From the NCBI GenBank assembly GCA_963854835.1, contig OY978529.1, positions 13,043,139-13,107,138 of the forward strand: DNA of 64,000 bases. The letters are read 5' to 3'. The notes beneath the pieces are model-generated. The model was not told the DNA's origin and made no database searches. It saw only the letters and a program-made list of their open reading frames with translations. Position 1 is the stretch's first letter. Each line of letters begins with the position of its first letter. Source of the stretch: Megamerina dolium (lineage: Eukaryota > Arthropoda > Insecta > Diptera > Megamerinidae). The position numbers and the translations under genes were made by a program. This document shows positions 21,826-34,560 of the stretch, piece after piece.

Positions 21826-23314
21826 AACGTGCTATCGTATGATATGCCAATCATAAATTTTGCCGTCTATCCCTTTAAAAAAGATAAAATCCACAGAAAA
21901 ATTAGTTGGCAAAAAAATAACTGTTTAGTAAATGCACAAGATCTTCATCTGTCAGGGTGAATTTTCGATTTGCATTTGTGAAGCTTTAATGCTACAACCA
22001 TATTTCACATATAAGTCAGTTTTGAATGGGGAAATAATTTTGTGAGAAATAGGCAATACTATTTACTATAGCTCCCGTACAAAGTCGTGAAAAAAATTTT
22101 ACTCTGAACCATCATAACTCGCTTAGTCTTCCTTCTATATGCCGCCAACTATTTAATGTGGTTTTATTCCATTAAAATACCGACTACTCTTTCACATATT
22201 CTACCCTAATAGCTTTACCTAAATAATTAAGGCATTTAATATTTAAGATACTACCTTAAACTTGTTTACTGTGCAAAAGGTGGTCACGGCGAGCCCACTT
22301 TTCGACTTTTTTTATAGGTGTATATATACGTGTGAAAGTTATAAATCTGGCCGTAAAATAATTTTTTGTTTTTAACTTTACCTTCAAATAAAACTTGATA
22401 TGGCAGCACCTTTATTAAATCTTATTTGATCTAGCTCGAATATTTTACCGACAGAACAAAAGATCTGACATTGTGCTTTGCTATGTACAATGAACCTGAT
22501 GCGATACGGGAGAGAGAGAGAGGCATGGCGAGTTACTCTTCTCTAAACATTTTTTGCTGTATGTAGCAATTTTGATGATTTCAATGGATTTTACGAGGAC
22601 ATTCGATCAGCTATTCACTACCAAACGACGTGGTTTTCGTCGTTGATCGCAATTTTGTTTAAATCAATACACAAAAAATTGCCATTATAATTTGGCTAAT
22701 GTGAAAATTAATTCATATGCAACATGGTGGGACAAAGGATTTGTATGTCAAGGCGCAGTAAGGTGAATTGCCTTTTCCCTTTCAGCTCGATTAAAATTAG
22801 TGAGAGATCATATGTGTTTGTGGTGATGTGGTTATAAGGCCATTTTTTATTGCTGAAATGAACAATTTCTTGTAGTTGCTAATCAATCTTTAATCATTAA
22901 ACAATACAACATATATTGGACAAACATATAATGAACATCATGTTCAACAATAAAAAAATTTACTTTTACTAGCGGCTTTAGCTTGTAAAAACAATTTGAA
23001 GGTTAATTAGTGTTTTTATACTTATTAGAATTATCTGAATATGCTTTCTTTGTTGTACTCCTTTTTTTTGTCATTGAGAGAATTTAAAAATAATGATTTA
23101 TTTTGTTTAAAAAGCAAAAAAAAAAAAGAAGCAAACACGATTTTGACTTCAAACTCGCTTTCTCTCAACTTTATTCACCTTAATGATATGGCATCTTTGA
23201 CGTCATAAGTTTTAGCAATGACACTATCTGTTGACACCGAAGATATTCTTACCAGCACAAAAATAAATTTGTCCAAATATTGAAATAATTTATTTATTTA
23301 TGTAAATTGCTTTT
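21826..23314. other. Intergenic stretch, nothing recognised
   Basis: AT-rich, with a GA run near 22510-22525. No conserved open frame and no repeat shared with the rest of the window was recognised. Confidence 0.4.
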
Positions 23315-23596
23315 ATGTTTTCGATAAATAAGCAGGTTCCGAAAGTCTGTTATATGAGTACTAAAATAGCATCCCTGACAGGTAAATTTATCGAAGCAAT
23401 GGGCACTCTGGATATTGGGGAAATATTTAGTAGAATGAAAGACATCGGCAATAGTGTGTACGTAGATTGGCCGTCGAGTGTGATATTAGTGATAGAAAAG
23501 CTGGTCAAATACATTAAAAATAGTGACAAATCTAGGAGAATTTATATTAAATCAATAATTGATCAATTTTATTACTACTATAATATCCCAAGCTAA
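23315..23596 (+). CDS. Unknown 93-residue open frame, possible exon or repeat-derived
   Basis: I do not recognise it. The frame opens with ATG, has an ordinary amino acid mix (not the low-complexity look of the surrounding AT-driven frames), and includes GTLDIGEIFSRMKDIGNSVYV followed by a hydrophobic and lysine-rich C-terminus. An AAGCAG acceptor-like sequence lies at 23330-23335. It could be a short exon, a decayed transposon frame, or chance. Confidence 0.25.
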   Translation: MFSINKQVPKVCYMSTKIASLTGKFIEAMGTLDIGEIFSRMKDIGNSVYVDWPSSVILVIEKLVKYIKNSDKSRRIYIKSIIDQFYYYYNIPS

Positions 23597-26126
23597 TGTG
23601 GCTTTTTATTTCTGTATAAAAAATAAGCTATAAAGTAATCAAGTTGCAAAGTCAAAAGCAAACAAGAATTGAAGGTTGTTTTATATGTACATATTTGTGT
23701 TTGGAGAATAAGCAAAATAAGTCGAAGCACAAAATAGAGCATGGAGAGCTTTCTTATTAGAATGTAAACAAAAAACAAGTGTTATACTCCGTTCATGTCG
23801 AAGTTATATAGAAATCCAAGTGAATGCAAAAGAGACAAACATATGGTCGAGATAAGAATGAAAAGAATGAGAGAGGGAGCATGATAAATGTCACTGTGTT
23901 TTCACAATTATATTACATTATGCATTCGCTTAATACAATCGTTAAGAGAGCGAGAGAGTAAGCGATAAATGGCCAAAAACGGGAGTAACAAGAAGCATGT
24001 GAAGCGAAATGTTGCAATGTCAATAAACTCCGTGCTGTAAAGGTAAAACGCAAGTTGGCCGTTGGTTGGTAGGAAAAAGAAGAGGAAGAAGAATCGAAAA
24101 ACTAAAAAAATACGAAAAGAATAAAAAGAAATCTTTGTGGTTTTCTGTCGCGCTGCGCTATTAAAAAGAAAGCTGTTCTTTGATTGAATTTACAATATCG
24201 TCATGTCAAAATGTTATTTTATTATTCCAATGTTAAATTTTAGGTGTAATATTGTGTCAAATATGCCAATATCTCGTGATCTTGTGTTCTTTGGTTTTGT
24301 GTAAAAGAATTTAGAGATTTCATTGTTGTTCATCTCGAGAACCTCTTGTGCAAATTAAAACAAATGAATGTTCAGCAGTGGTATTATACATTCTGCAATG
24401 AAATTGTGAAATATATTACGAAATAATAAGAATAAATTAACTCGATGTAAAATTAGTAAATTTATATCATTGTCTTCCTTGTATGTTTTTTCCCGTTTTG
24501 GATTACATTTGTAAAATTGGATTGCTTTCCAAATTTTAAGGTAAGTTTGCAAAATCTAGCGCCCATCCTTTAAATTACTTTCTTGGATATATTTAAGAGA
24601 ACACTACCTTGACATATACATATGTACATATGGATAATGTGCATAACATAACTAAAAGATTTATAAACCGCCGAAGGCCATACAGTGTTGTTGATGCTAT
24701 TCGGTAATAAAGATGATCAATAAAGTAAAAACCGCATAAAACTAAATTAGGTTTTAATGTGTATTTTCTTAGCAATACAAGTTTTACATACATATGCACC
24801 TATTTACATATTACATATGCTTACTTGCAGATGTGCACACGTCTTCACTTGCATTCAAATTATAAAACGGCTTGGATTATGATTTTCTATATTTGTATTG
24901 AATAATTGTGTTATTTGTTGTCACACTTAGTTGATAACATGATTTCTGCACCGTTATTAAAGTTGACTCATCTGTATATGTAGGTATATTGCCATTACCA
25001 CTACCACGCCCCTATTATATAGTATACCCAGTTTTACATAAAATCATATTGCATGCAATTTCAACATTGTTCAACATATACAAATTGATAAAACAAGCGA
25101 AAAGCGCAATTTCATAAACCATTTTGCACCGCTTCAGTATCAATTGCCAATGCATCTCCTATACACACGTATGCACGTTTATAGATATGTATCCACATAC
25201 ATATATATCAACGTATGCAAGCAGCTGTGCGAGTGTGTGTCGGAGCTTACTCTGCAGGCAGTACCTTCATATATAGCCAGTTCTCAATGGTAGCGATTTT
25301 CTTGTTCGTAGTTCATAGTAGCGAAGAAGGCAAACAGTCTAATAAAAGAACAGTCAGGCAGTCAGCAAATCTTGCAGTAACATTTGTTGCTTTTGGCTGC
25401 TTTGGTAATACATGCGCAAATCTGTAAGAGCTGCAACTTGATGCTTTCATTTATGCATTTTCTGTTTCTTGGCAGTACAATATAGTTAATGGTCACGTTG
25501 GAGTTTTCTTCTCTTTTTTTCAGGATTTCGCAATGCCATTTTGATTACTCTTTCTGGTTTATAGACACCGATGCTGTTGTAGTTGTTTATACTACAACGC
25601 TTATAGAATGTGAATTTAACTGTTTCTGGTTTTGGATTTGCTGTTTGCTGAACATTTTTATTTTGACCGCACTTATTGGAATTTTCAATTTTTATTCGAA
25701 AGGTATTCATTCATATCCAGACTGTGTAGTTTGTTACGTGTAAGCAAAATCGATGCCACTAATATGCATATAAAGCTTGCAACTTGCACTGAAAAATGTT
25801 TAACGCTTTTGTAATTTCAATCGTAAATAAATTTTTTTTTTTTTTTGCATACTTCTATGATAAAGTAATTTGTACTATTGTTTTTTAGTATAAAAGTCAG
25901 GACTTTTTAATAGACATTTTTTAAACGTGGTTTCCTTTATACTTTTTGTCACTTGATTTCTGACTATGTCCCTGCTACTTAAATATTCGTATATGTACAT
26001 AGCTATGTATTCGTGTATTTTGAGCTGGGAATAGAATATGTATTATACAGAAAAGGAGTAACACTCTAGTTACTTTGGTTTTGGGTGACCTAGTTCTGGA
26101 TTACAGTAACAAAAACAAAGTAAATT
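23597..26126. other. Intergenic stretch, nothing firm
   Basis: Contains GA-rich runs near 23865-23875 and 23945-23960, A-rich segments, and a T run near 25831-25846. The frames at 25215-25427 and 25489-25814 are short and overlap each other on both strands. I cannot support a gene. Confidence 0.4.
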
Positions 26127-26400
26127 GTTACTTATGTTGCCATTACAACCAAAATACGACGTAGGATGAATGTATTCTGCTTCCCCAGTCGCCTTTGTTT
26201 ATTGCTAGCTAGCACCAAGTCAATAAGTCTCGTGTCCATGAGGTACGTACGTTCTTTGTTCTAAACAGTTCCCGGATCCTCATTTGCCTACTTAGCCCAA
26301 ATTACAACCTGTTTTCAAGAGTGATACTTCGCAATATTTATAGGCGCAATATAATAACTGCATTACTGGTGTTGATGCTGGTTCCAAGATATACAAATTA
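26127..26400 (-). mobile_element. Diverged RTE-like non-LTR fragment
   Basis: Short blocks match the minus-strand element at 37190-37999 in the same order: CTTATGTTGCCATTACAACC at the 3' end, GCTAGC.AGC, then GCCCAAATTACAACCTGTTTTC and GTTGATGCTGGTTCCAAGAT. Heavily decayed. Confidence 0.6.
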
Positions 26401-26449
26401 CCATTTCGAAAGGCAAATTTGTATTACAAACGCTCGCATTAGGGTTCGC

Positions 26450-27430
26450 TAGATGGCGTTAGAAAGATAGGATTTCGTACTAAATAAACTTTTCAGGCAG
26501 TTCTGTAATTGCTTGACTCAGTATTGTTTGAGCACGCGTCAATTTCCGGTAATTTTGATGTCCGTTCCGGTAATTTTGATGTCAAAGATGCACCGCGCTC
26601 TGGAAGGCCAAATGTCGAAAATATCGATAAAATAATGGAAATCGTCGAGTCTGATCGTCATGTAAGCACTGTTTCTATTTTCAAGGAGCTAAACATTGCA
26701 AAAAACCCCTTTGGAACCATTTAAATAAGTCTGGATACAAAAAGAAGCTCGATGTAAGGGTGCCACACGAGTTAACGCAAAAAAACCTCATGGACCGAAT
26801 TTCCATCTGGGAATCGCTGCTGAATCGGAAAAAAAATTGATCAATTTCTGAAGCAGATGGTTACTGGTGATGAAAAGTGGGTAACTTACGACAACGTCAA
26901 GCGAAAACGGTCGTGGTCGAATTGCGGTGAGCCGGCGCAAACAGTGGCCAAGCCAGGATTGACGGTCAAGAAGGCTTTGCTATGTGTTTGGTGAGATTGG
27001 CAGGGAATCATCTATTATGAGATGCTCCCCTACGGCCAAACTCTTAATTAGGACCTGTACTGTCAACAATAGGACAATAGGAAAGAAGCAATCGCCCAGA
27101 AGCGGCCAGCTTTGGCCAATAGGAGAGGAATTGTGTTGAATCAGGACAACTCCAGGCCACACACATCGATAGTGACTCGCCAGAAGCTCCGGCAGCTTGG
27201 TTGGGAGGTTCTTATACATCCAAATTATAGTACGAACCTGGCACCAAGTGACTACTACCTGGTTCTGTCTATGGCGAATGATTTTGCTGGTGAAAAATTC
27301 GCCTCATGAGAAGCTTGTGATAATCAACTGACCCGGTTTTTTATCTTCAAAATGGCAACAAGTTATCGAACAAAACGGTGTATATTTAATCTAAATCGGA
27401 TCATTCTAACTATGCTAAATAAAACCTTCA
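26450..27430 (+). pseudogene. mariner transposase (DD34D type), decayed
   Basis: Several frames together show mariner blocks: RSGRP near 26595, MVTGDEKWVTYDNVKRKRSW with the first catalytic D near 26860-26920, CVWW-like and YYEMLPYGQTLN near 26990-27045, LNQDNSRPHTSIVTRQKL with the second D near 27130-27190, and NLAPSDYYLVLSMANDF with the third D near 27235-27290. Frameshifts and stops break it into at least four pieces. The region 33000-33600 holds an internally deleted relative. Exact ends were not resolved. Confidence 0.85.
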
Positions 27431-27439
27431 ATTTAAAAC

Positions 27440-27543
<104 letters not shown>

Positions 27544-27817
27544 TTTGAATTTTTTTAAAGGCAGTTTTGTATCTGGAATTCCTTACAATATGGCTGGCAC
27601 ACAGCCAATGCAAATACGACTTAAAAATCCCAACAAAATAGTTTATAGACGTCTTTACCGACTAAGCACTGAGGAGAGAAGCGTTGTGCGGGACAGAACT
27701 AATGAATTGTTAAATTGTATTACAATTATTCTTCTGCGTTTGCCAGTCCCATACATTTGAAGAAAAAAGAAGGTTCCGATCGAATGTGTATGTACTATCG
27801 CGAATTGAATGATAATA

Positions 27818-29119
27818 AAGGGTTATCCATTTTGCGGTTTCAAAAGTAAATGTAAATAAAACACATATAAAATATTTTTTATCATGATATTTCTTTTTTA
27901 TTATAAAGTTTGAACGTTGACATTATGTGTGAAATACTACATCATTTAAATGACCACCACGCGAATTGTTGCAAGCATCGATTCTTTTGAGGTAATTTTC
28001 GACCACTTTTTGACACATATTGGGCGGTATCTCAGCCATAACGTGACGAATGTTGGTTTTTAGGTGCTCAAGAGTTAAAGGTTTATCTGCATAAACACGG
28101 TCTTTCGCGTAGCCCCACAAAAAAAGTCAAGCGGTGTCAAATCGCATGATCTTGGTGGCCACTTGATATCGCCACGACGAGAAATTACGCGGCCAGAAAA
28201 TTTCTCTTGCAATAAGCCATATTCGCTCGAGATGTGTGGCATGTGGCACCGTCTTGTTGAAACCACATATTCTCTAAGTCGTATTCTTTAATAGCAGGCA
28301 AAAAAAGTCGGTTATCATATGACCATAACGCTCCGAATTGACGGTGACAGTCGTTCCATCGTCGTTTTCGAAGAAGTAAGGTCCAATCACACCTTCGGAC
28401 CAAAGAGCGCACCAAGCAGTGACTTTTTGTGGATGTAGTGGCCTCTCTTCAATTACTTGAGGATTCTTAGAACCCCAAATACGACAATTTTGTTTGTTAA
28501 CATACCCACCGAGTGAGAAATGTGCTTCGTCGCTAAAGAAAATTTTGTTCGAAATATCGCCGTCCACCGCCTGTTGTTCAAGCACCCATTCGACGTATCT
28601 ACGACGTTGTGAATGGTCAGCTGGCTTCAGTTGTTGTGTGAGCTGGATTTTATATGGATGTAGGTGTAGATCCCAATGCAAAATACGCCATAATGTGCCG
28701 TAAGACAGTCCTAAATCCTGAGAACGACGAAGAATCGACACATTCGGGTCTTCGGCAACACTTTCACTTACAGCAGCGATATTTTCGGTGGTACGAGCGA
28801 AACGATGATGCACAGGCCTTACAATATCTGTAACCGATCCAGTCTCTTCATATTTCTTCACAATTTTGCCAATTGCTTGCGTAGTTGGACGATTATGTAA
28901 ACCATAATCTCCTCTTAAAGCACGATATGTGGCTGTGGCAGAATCACCATTTTTGTAGTAGGTTTTTACAATTTTAATGCGTTGTGCGATAGTTAAGCGA
29001 TCCATTTTCGCAAATGTCAGACTTTGAACTGAAAAAGAAAGAAATTGTTTTAACAACTCAGTTTGACAGATGTCGAATTCTAGCCCTATACTTTTGAAAC
29101 CGCGAAATGGATAACCCTT
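27818..29119 (-). mobile_element. IS630-Tc1-mariner transposon, DD41D (rosa-like), inserted in the gypsy RT
   Basis: The inverted ends run AAGGGTTATCCATTTTGCGG at the left and the same with one change at the right, matching over about 30 bp, with TA on both sides (27816-27817 and 29120-29121). The 1302-bp length is usual for the superfamily. Transposase is on the minus strand from the ATG at 29005: HTH part (MDRLTIAQRIKIVKTYYKNG), first D in FFSDEAHFSLGG, second D in FQQDGATCHTSRANM, third D in CDLTPLDFF. I count about 41 residues between the second and third D. Frameshifts near 28290, 28210 and 28120 leave it inactive. The C-terminal piece (DRVYADKPLTLEHLKTNIR) ends at 27923. Confidence 0.93.
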
Positions 29120-30214
29120 TACAATTCTCGACAGATTTCCATTACTGCTGATCTCAGATCAGCTCTTGTATTACCAGACGTACAGTATGAATATCTCACT
29201 ATGCCATTTGGCCTTAGGAATGCACCATCATTTTTTAAACGTTCAGTGATGAATGCTTTAGGAGAGTTGGTAAACTCGTTTGTTGTTGTGTACATGGATT
29301 ATATTCTTATTGTGGCTACTAATGCTGTAGAGGCATGGGAAAGGCTTCGTATTGTATTTGGAGTGCTTGGAGTACTTACTTAAATCTCATTAAATCTAAA
29401 AAAGTATTCGTTTCTTAAGCAGAAAGTGCAGTACCTTGGTTTCGAAGTCGGCAGTGGTAAAACTAAATACTAAATAAACCCAAAAATATTGAAGCTTTGC
29501 CATCTTTACCGCCACCCGAAACTGTTAATCACTGTCACCAAAAGAGTCTGGGGATTTCGTGTTTGGGGATAGTGTACTTTGGGATTTTTTTGAAACTGTC
29601 GATTTTGTGTTTTATTTTCGCGGATATAGAAAGGGAGTTCATATATGTCATGCAGACTTCTTTTCAAGAAATCCACTGCCTCCTGTTGAAAAATTTGACA
29701 AAGCTGAGCCGAAACACATTAATTTAACTGAATTGTCTGATAACTGGTTATTGGCAGAGCAACAGCGAGATGTTGAAATCATGAAACTAATATCTGATTT
29801 AAATGAAGAAAGAATGGCTGATGATATCTCTCAAGCCTATGAGATTCGATCAGGGATTCTTTATCTTTCTTTAGATACAACGTAACGGTAGATCTCAATG
29901 CTTGCCAATAGTTCCCAGATCGCTTAGATGGTCGATTATAAATAAAACCTATGAGAAGACACTGGAGAAAGTAAACGAACTTTATTGGTTTGAACCTATG
30001 TCTAAATTTGTTAGAAAATTTGTAAATAATTGTGTTATGTGTAAAATTTCTAAGGCTCATTCTGGGAAAATTTAGGCTGAATTGTACCCTATATCGAAAA
30101 TAGCGAATCCTTGGCACACTCTTCATAAAAGTGATAGAAAAGAATATGTTTTTGTATTGATAGATGCGTTTACCAAATACGTTTTATTACATCATACTAA
30201 TAACAAATTTAATA

Positions 30215-30485
30215 TCGATAAGATTTTTCTTTCGAGCGGTACCCACCTGTCGGCAAGCAATTGGCAATTCTTCCGACAGTAACAACTTGCCATGAAAAAG
30301 CTTCTTAAAGAACTCTGTGACAAAGCTCAGAAAAAGTGATGTGACAAGTGTTCTGCCGTTCGGAACCGGCTAAAATAAGTAGGTCCCTTCTAATATTGTC
30401 CAAAATTTAAGACGCACTACAGTAATGGAAGAGAAGCTCGGCCAATGAGCCCTTTGGGGCTTTAAGTGCCACATATTTATTTTTT
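30215..30485 (+). mobile_element. SINE copy inside the gypsy integrase
   Basis: The body and tail match the SINE at 6614-6954 closely (CACCTGTCGGCAAGCAATTG, GTTCGGAACCGGCTAAAATA, GGGGCTTTAAGTGCCACATA), but the tRNA-like head is missing, so it is 5'-truncated. Gypsy integrase reading resumes on both sides. Confidence 0.85.
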
Positions 30486-31121
30486 ATTATGTCTTTGTTT
30501 GATGCTCCATCCCGTGTCATTGCTGATCAGGGTCGTTGTTTTGCGAGTCGAGAATTTAACGAGTTTTGTAATGTGTACATTAAAGAATATGCTCACTGCA
30601 GTTGAAATCAGTATTCGCACATGGCAGGATGCTCTGCCTGTCGTTCAATTAGCTCTAAATTGCACTCAAAATCGAGTCACCAAATTTAGTCCCCTATAAT
30701 TACTTATAGGTAAAGTAGCTAGACTTGCAGACGTATCTTGGTGTCTGATGTTCATGAACAATTGGTAAACCTTGTTGAGGTTCGAAAAATAGCCATTTGT
30801 AATATGGAGAGGAATGCCATCTATGATAAAATTAAATTTGATAGTACTAAAGCCAGATTGAACAAGTTTGTGGTAGGAAACGTAACCAAACAAAACTTGA
30901 TCCAAAGTACAAAGGGCCTTTTAAAATAACATAAATTTTGAATGGAAATCGGTATATGGTGAACTCTTTAAATAGTAATAGGAAGTACAAGTATGCTCAT
31001 GATCGTAAGAGGCGAATTCCTGAAGGTCATGTCCCTATTGATATAGATGATGATGATGACTCAGTTGATTTGAATTATAAGAAAAAAGTGTGTAACCAAA
31101 TACCTAATATAAACATAAGTT

Positions 31122-31531
31122 CATTAGAGTGGACCTTTCCTATCGACTTTAAAATGAACTTGAATGCACTCTCTATTTTTTTTCTTTATCACACGCAAGG
31201 AGAAAATCTTCCGACACGGACTCAAACTTGACATAGGACTCAAGTTTGATTACGTGGAAAAAATTATTTCTTATTCTTTCTTTAAGTTATCCCAAGAACT
31301 GTGAGCCGGTTTTTATTCTCAAGTAAGTATAAATTTTACATAATAAACCTTCAACAATAAAAATATAATTGATCTGGCAACTTTGAGCCTGTGTTGAAAC
31401 GTCGTGTTTTCACCATTATCGCATTAAATTTTAGCAGTGGCTTTTATATACATGAATGATGAAAATATGGAATAAACTCTTACAAACAAAGACAAATAAT
31501 ATTCTCCAAATAATTAATGACCACTCTAATG
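31122..31531. mobile_element. TIR element, ATTAGAGTGG family, about 410 bp
   Basis: The ends are CATTAGAGTGG and CCACTCTAATG. The interior differs from the 5288-6189 copy. No open frame. It lies at the right end of the gypsy fragment. Confidence 0.6.
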
Positions 31532-32404
31532 TATGTACAAACATACTTGTCCGAAATCGAAGCCAACATGTTTATCCGGTTTTCAGTAATAACTACCTAC
31601 TGCAAAACACTGGAAAAACGAAAAAGTAAATTATATATGTAGTAAATCCTTGAAATTAAATGTCGTTGATGTTTTTATAGCTAAATACTCCTGCTTGCTA
31701 ACTTTCCAATGCTTTTGTAAATACTTCAATGTTTTTCTTTTGAAGGATATTCGTATGACTTAAAGCAAGCTAGAGTGTAGGTACTTCAGAAAATAAATTT
31801 AAACAATAATATAAATATTGTGACTTTGTTAATGATAATCTATTCACTAGTAAACCCGTTTTAGGTTAGAATGATAAAACATGAATTTTCTGGAATATTA
31901 TCTGAAGTTTGTACGCGAAGGAAAAGTTTTTATAAAATAATATAAAAAAAAATTAAGTTACGAGTATACTATTTTTATATTATTAATTTATTTATTGAAT
32001 AAAAAACCACCTGCCGTGTTAATTGAAGGTGCGCAAACATAAGGAATCTTAGTATCATCGGTTTAATATTATTGTATTAATTGTTTAAGCTTGAATCGAT
32101 TGTTTGAGAAAGCCCCCAATTCACAATTTTGGTAGAATTGAGCTTTGTATGCCAAAATGTTTTTGAGGGTTAATTATGTCAGTCAGAGAGATAGAGAGAG
32201 AGAGAGATAGAGAAAGAGAAAGAGATCACACAAGCCCAGTTTAATACATAAATTTTATCTCCAGTCGAATTTAACGTTTACTTGAGAAACCGCATAAGTC
32301 CGGGACATGTGCGCTTTCTCAAATACATGCAATGGCAACACTGATATCAACCTGCCATTTTGATTTATTTCTGGTTATGTTTTTGACATTTCCGTAAAGT
32401 ACAT
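31532..32404. other. Intergenic stretch with a GA microsatellite
   Basis: A GAGA/GATAGA run spans about 32186-32226. No open frame or repeat otherwise recognised. Confidence 0.5.
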
Positions 32405-32562
32405 GGCTAATGCACGCTCCAGCTAAGAAGGTGTTATATTCGGAACCCGCTGGAGGACGACGCAGAAGAGGAAGACCTAACCTCCGATGAAGACCAAGTA
32501 CTGGAGAACCTGACGGTGCTTGGAATTTCTAACTGGCGCCAGCTAGCGAAGAACAGAGATGG
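32405..32562 (+). mobile_element. RTE-like non-LTR 3' fragment
   Basis: Matches the 3' coding end of the copy at 41815-42540 (CTCCAGCTAAGAAGGTG, GGAGGACGACGCAGAAGAGG, TAACTGGCGCCAGCTAGCG). Both ends are truncated. Confidence 0.85.
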
Positions 32563-32999
32563 CTATAATAATAGCATTGTTGAAGCCAGAATGTATATGG
32601 AAGGTCTGTTTTGCGACACATTTTCGTTGAGAAACTCATCAAAGACAGGTTTAGAATTTCCCACAGAACCTGCAAGTACTACTAAAAAACCCATAAACAA
32701 AAAGAAGGTAATTGACCTCAAAAAACTGTAAGCCTACCTTCAATAAATTATAAATATTAAAAATTTCGATTAAAAAATAAACATTTATATAAATGGCCCG
32801 TTACCGATGAAGAATGTAAGAAAATGGTATATTACGGTATATTACAATATGTTAATTATATCATTCTAGATTTGCGTATAGTTCGTCTATTACCACACTC
32901 CATATTAGATGCGATAACCTTGTGGCGTTATCACATACATCGCACAATAACTAATTTATAGGGTCTAGTAAAACGAAATCGATTATTATTGTATTTAAT
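32563..32999. other. Spacer between repeat fragments
   Basis: The frame that continues to 32731 out of the RTE-like fragment has no motif. Nothing else recognised. Confidence 0.4.
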
Positions 33000-33600
33000 T
33001 GAAGGTTGTATTTAGCATAGTTAGAATGATCCGATTTAGGTCAAATATGCACCTTTTTGTTCGATAACTTGTTTCCATTTTGAAGGTGATTTCATAATGC
33101 CACTCTCATAGAAACCCTCGTCCCTATTGGTAAAAAATTGGGAGAGTCGATTTTCTCAAGCTACTCTTAAGGCGAATTTTTCACCAGCAAAATCATTCGC
33201 CATAGACAGGAAAAGGTAGTAATCACTTGGTGCCAGGTCCGGACTATAAGGTGGATGCATAAGAACCTCCCAACAAAGCTCCTGGAGCTTCTGGCGAGTC
33301 ACTATCGATGTGTGTGGCCTGGCGTTGTCCTGATAGAACACAATTCCTCTCCTATTGGCCAAAGCTGGCCGCTTCTGTACACCAAAACCAAAATTGCACG
33401 TGATTGGCTGTTACATTATCAGGACCATAAACACTATTCACATTTTCAGCCGTCTGGCTTGCGTAAAATATGGCGTATTTTTTCTTTACTGGTGTCCATC
33501 TTTGACGTGTGCTCAAACGATACTGAGTCAAGCAATCACAAAACTGCCTGAATAGTTTATTTAGTACGAAATCCTATCTTTCTAACGCCATTTAGAGTAA
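33000..33600 (-). pseudogene. Internally deleted mariner of the same family as 26450-27430
   Basis: On the minus strand both outer parts of the mariner at 26450-27430 are present: the left end with GCGTTAGAAAGATAGGATTT, and the C-terminal transposase piece (ANRRGIVFYQDNARPHTSIV then PPYSPDLAPSDYYLFLSMAN). The centre, with the first catalytic D, is missing. The C-terminal frame is better preserved here than in the plus-strand copy. Confidence 0.85.
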
Positions 33601-33639
33601 CCCGATGCACTTATACAACGCGAGATACAGATTACTAAA

Positions 33640-34560
33640 GGAAAAATAATAAATTTAATTTTACTACACCTGATATTACATAGAATAAATTCTAGAATGT
33701 ACCAACCCCATGTAATGGTCGCCACAACTATATCTTTTGCAAACCCGTTTATGTTTACCGGTATTTCGCCTGTCCTCAGGTTCAGCATGCTCAGGTCGAA
33801 TTTCCTTAGGTCTTTGCGATTAAAGTCTCTCCACAAATTAGTATAAAGGTCCTCATTTTGGACACTTCCTCATTTCTACAGTCTCTCAGTATTAGTCCTG
33901 GTTGAAAGTGGGTACCGTCGAACTTTAGCTTTAACTTCCACCCCTCTTAAATCGTCTCTACTAGGAGCTTCTCAATATTTCCCTGTTTCTCAAGTATGAG
34001 TATCTTTTCAGGGTAAAGCTTCGGAAGTATATCCAGTTAAATGCCTTTAATTACGTAGCATAGCTAAGCTATTTACCAGGCATTTGACATTAGTGCTACG
34101 GTCTAGTCTTATCATTTTTGGAATAGTTACCATAGATTGGGCTAATTGTATCTGTGCCCATTTTCCTCATATCGGAGATATTGTTAGAAGCCCGATCTCG
34201 CATATTTTTTAAAGTGTTACGGCGTTAAGCCTTCGTTGCAATAGTGCAGGTAACATTTAGTACCTCTGTTACAAAAACTGCCAGTTTCCTAGCCTCTCCA
34301 AATTTGAGAGACGAAAACCCATCCATTTTCATAGTCCTCCTACTCTCGACTTACCTTCAGTTTTGGTCCTTTCGTGCTGCCAGTCTCTTTCACCAAGGCT
34401 AGTAATTTCTTCTCTTTGGGTACCGAAGCGTCCTTCGAGGCCATCGGCCTTCGGCTCTCCTGCTGCAGTCCAGTCATTTTAAAAGACAGTGGAACATGGC
34501 CAAATGCTTTTTCTGTGCATCTTCACTATCCGTTCGTTTTGGAGCAACTACTTTTGGCTC
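33640..34560 (-). pseudogene. Decayed coding sequence of unknown, probably retroelement, origin
   Basis: The minus strand keeps protein-like stretches in shifting frames, for example QESRRPMASKDASVPKEKKL near 34400-34470, then GWKLKLKFDGTHFQPG near 33890-33940 and NLRTGEIPVNINGFAKDIVV near 33720-33790. These look like one protein broken by frameshifts. I cannot name the family; the mix suggests a gag- or ORF1-like protein of a retroelement. Confidence 0.35.

Larger units (their letters stand above)
27560..31110 (+). pseudogene. Degenerate Ty3/gypsy pol, split by two insertions
   Basis: In order: start of reverse transcriptase (YRLSTEERSVVRDRTNELL near 27655-27715, then CMYYRELND near 27785-27812); DNA transposon at 27818-29119; RT palm (LTMPFGLRNAPSFFKR near 29192-29240, YMDYILIV where YxDD would be expected, near 29290); HADFFSRNPLP near 29655; zinc-binding/integrase segment (ELYWFEPMSKFVRKFVNNC near 29980-30030, DAFTKYV near 30165); SINE at 30215-30485; then SRVIADQGRCFASREF with the second integrase D near 30510-30555 and IRTWQDALPVVQLALNCTQNR near 30615. 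Many frameshifts and stops. The DD motif of RT reads DY, so it is dead. Confidence 0.88.

Noticed and set aside
25215..25427. Secreted small protein
   Set aside because: A hydrophobic stretch exists but there is no signal-peptide context, splice support or similarity; chance frame.
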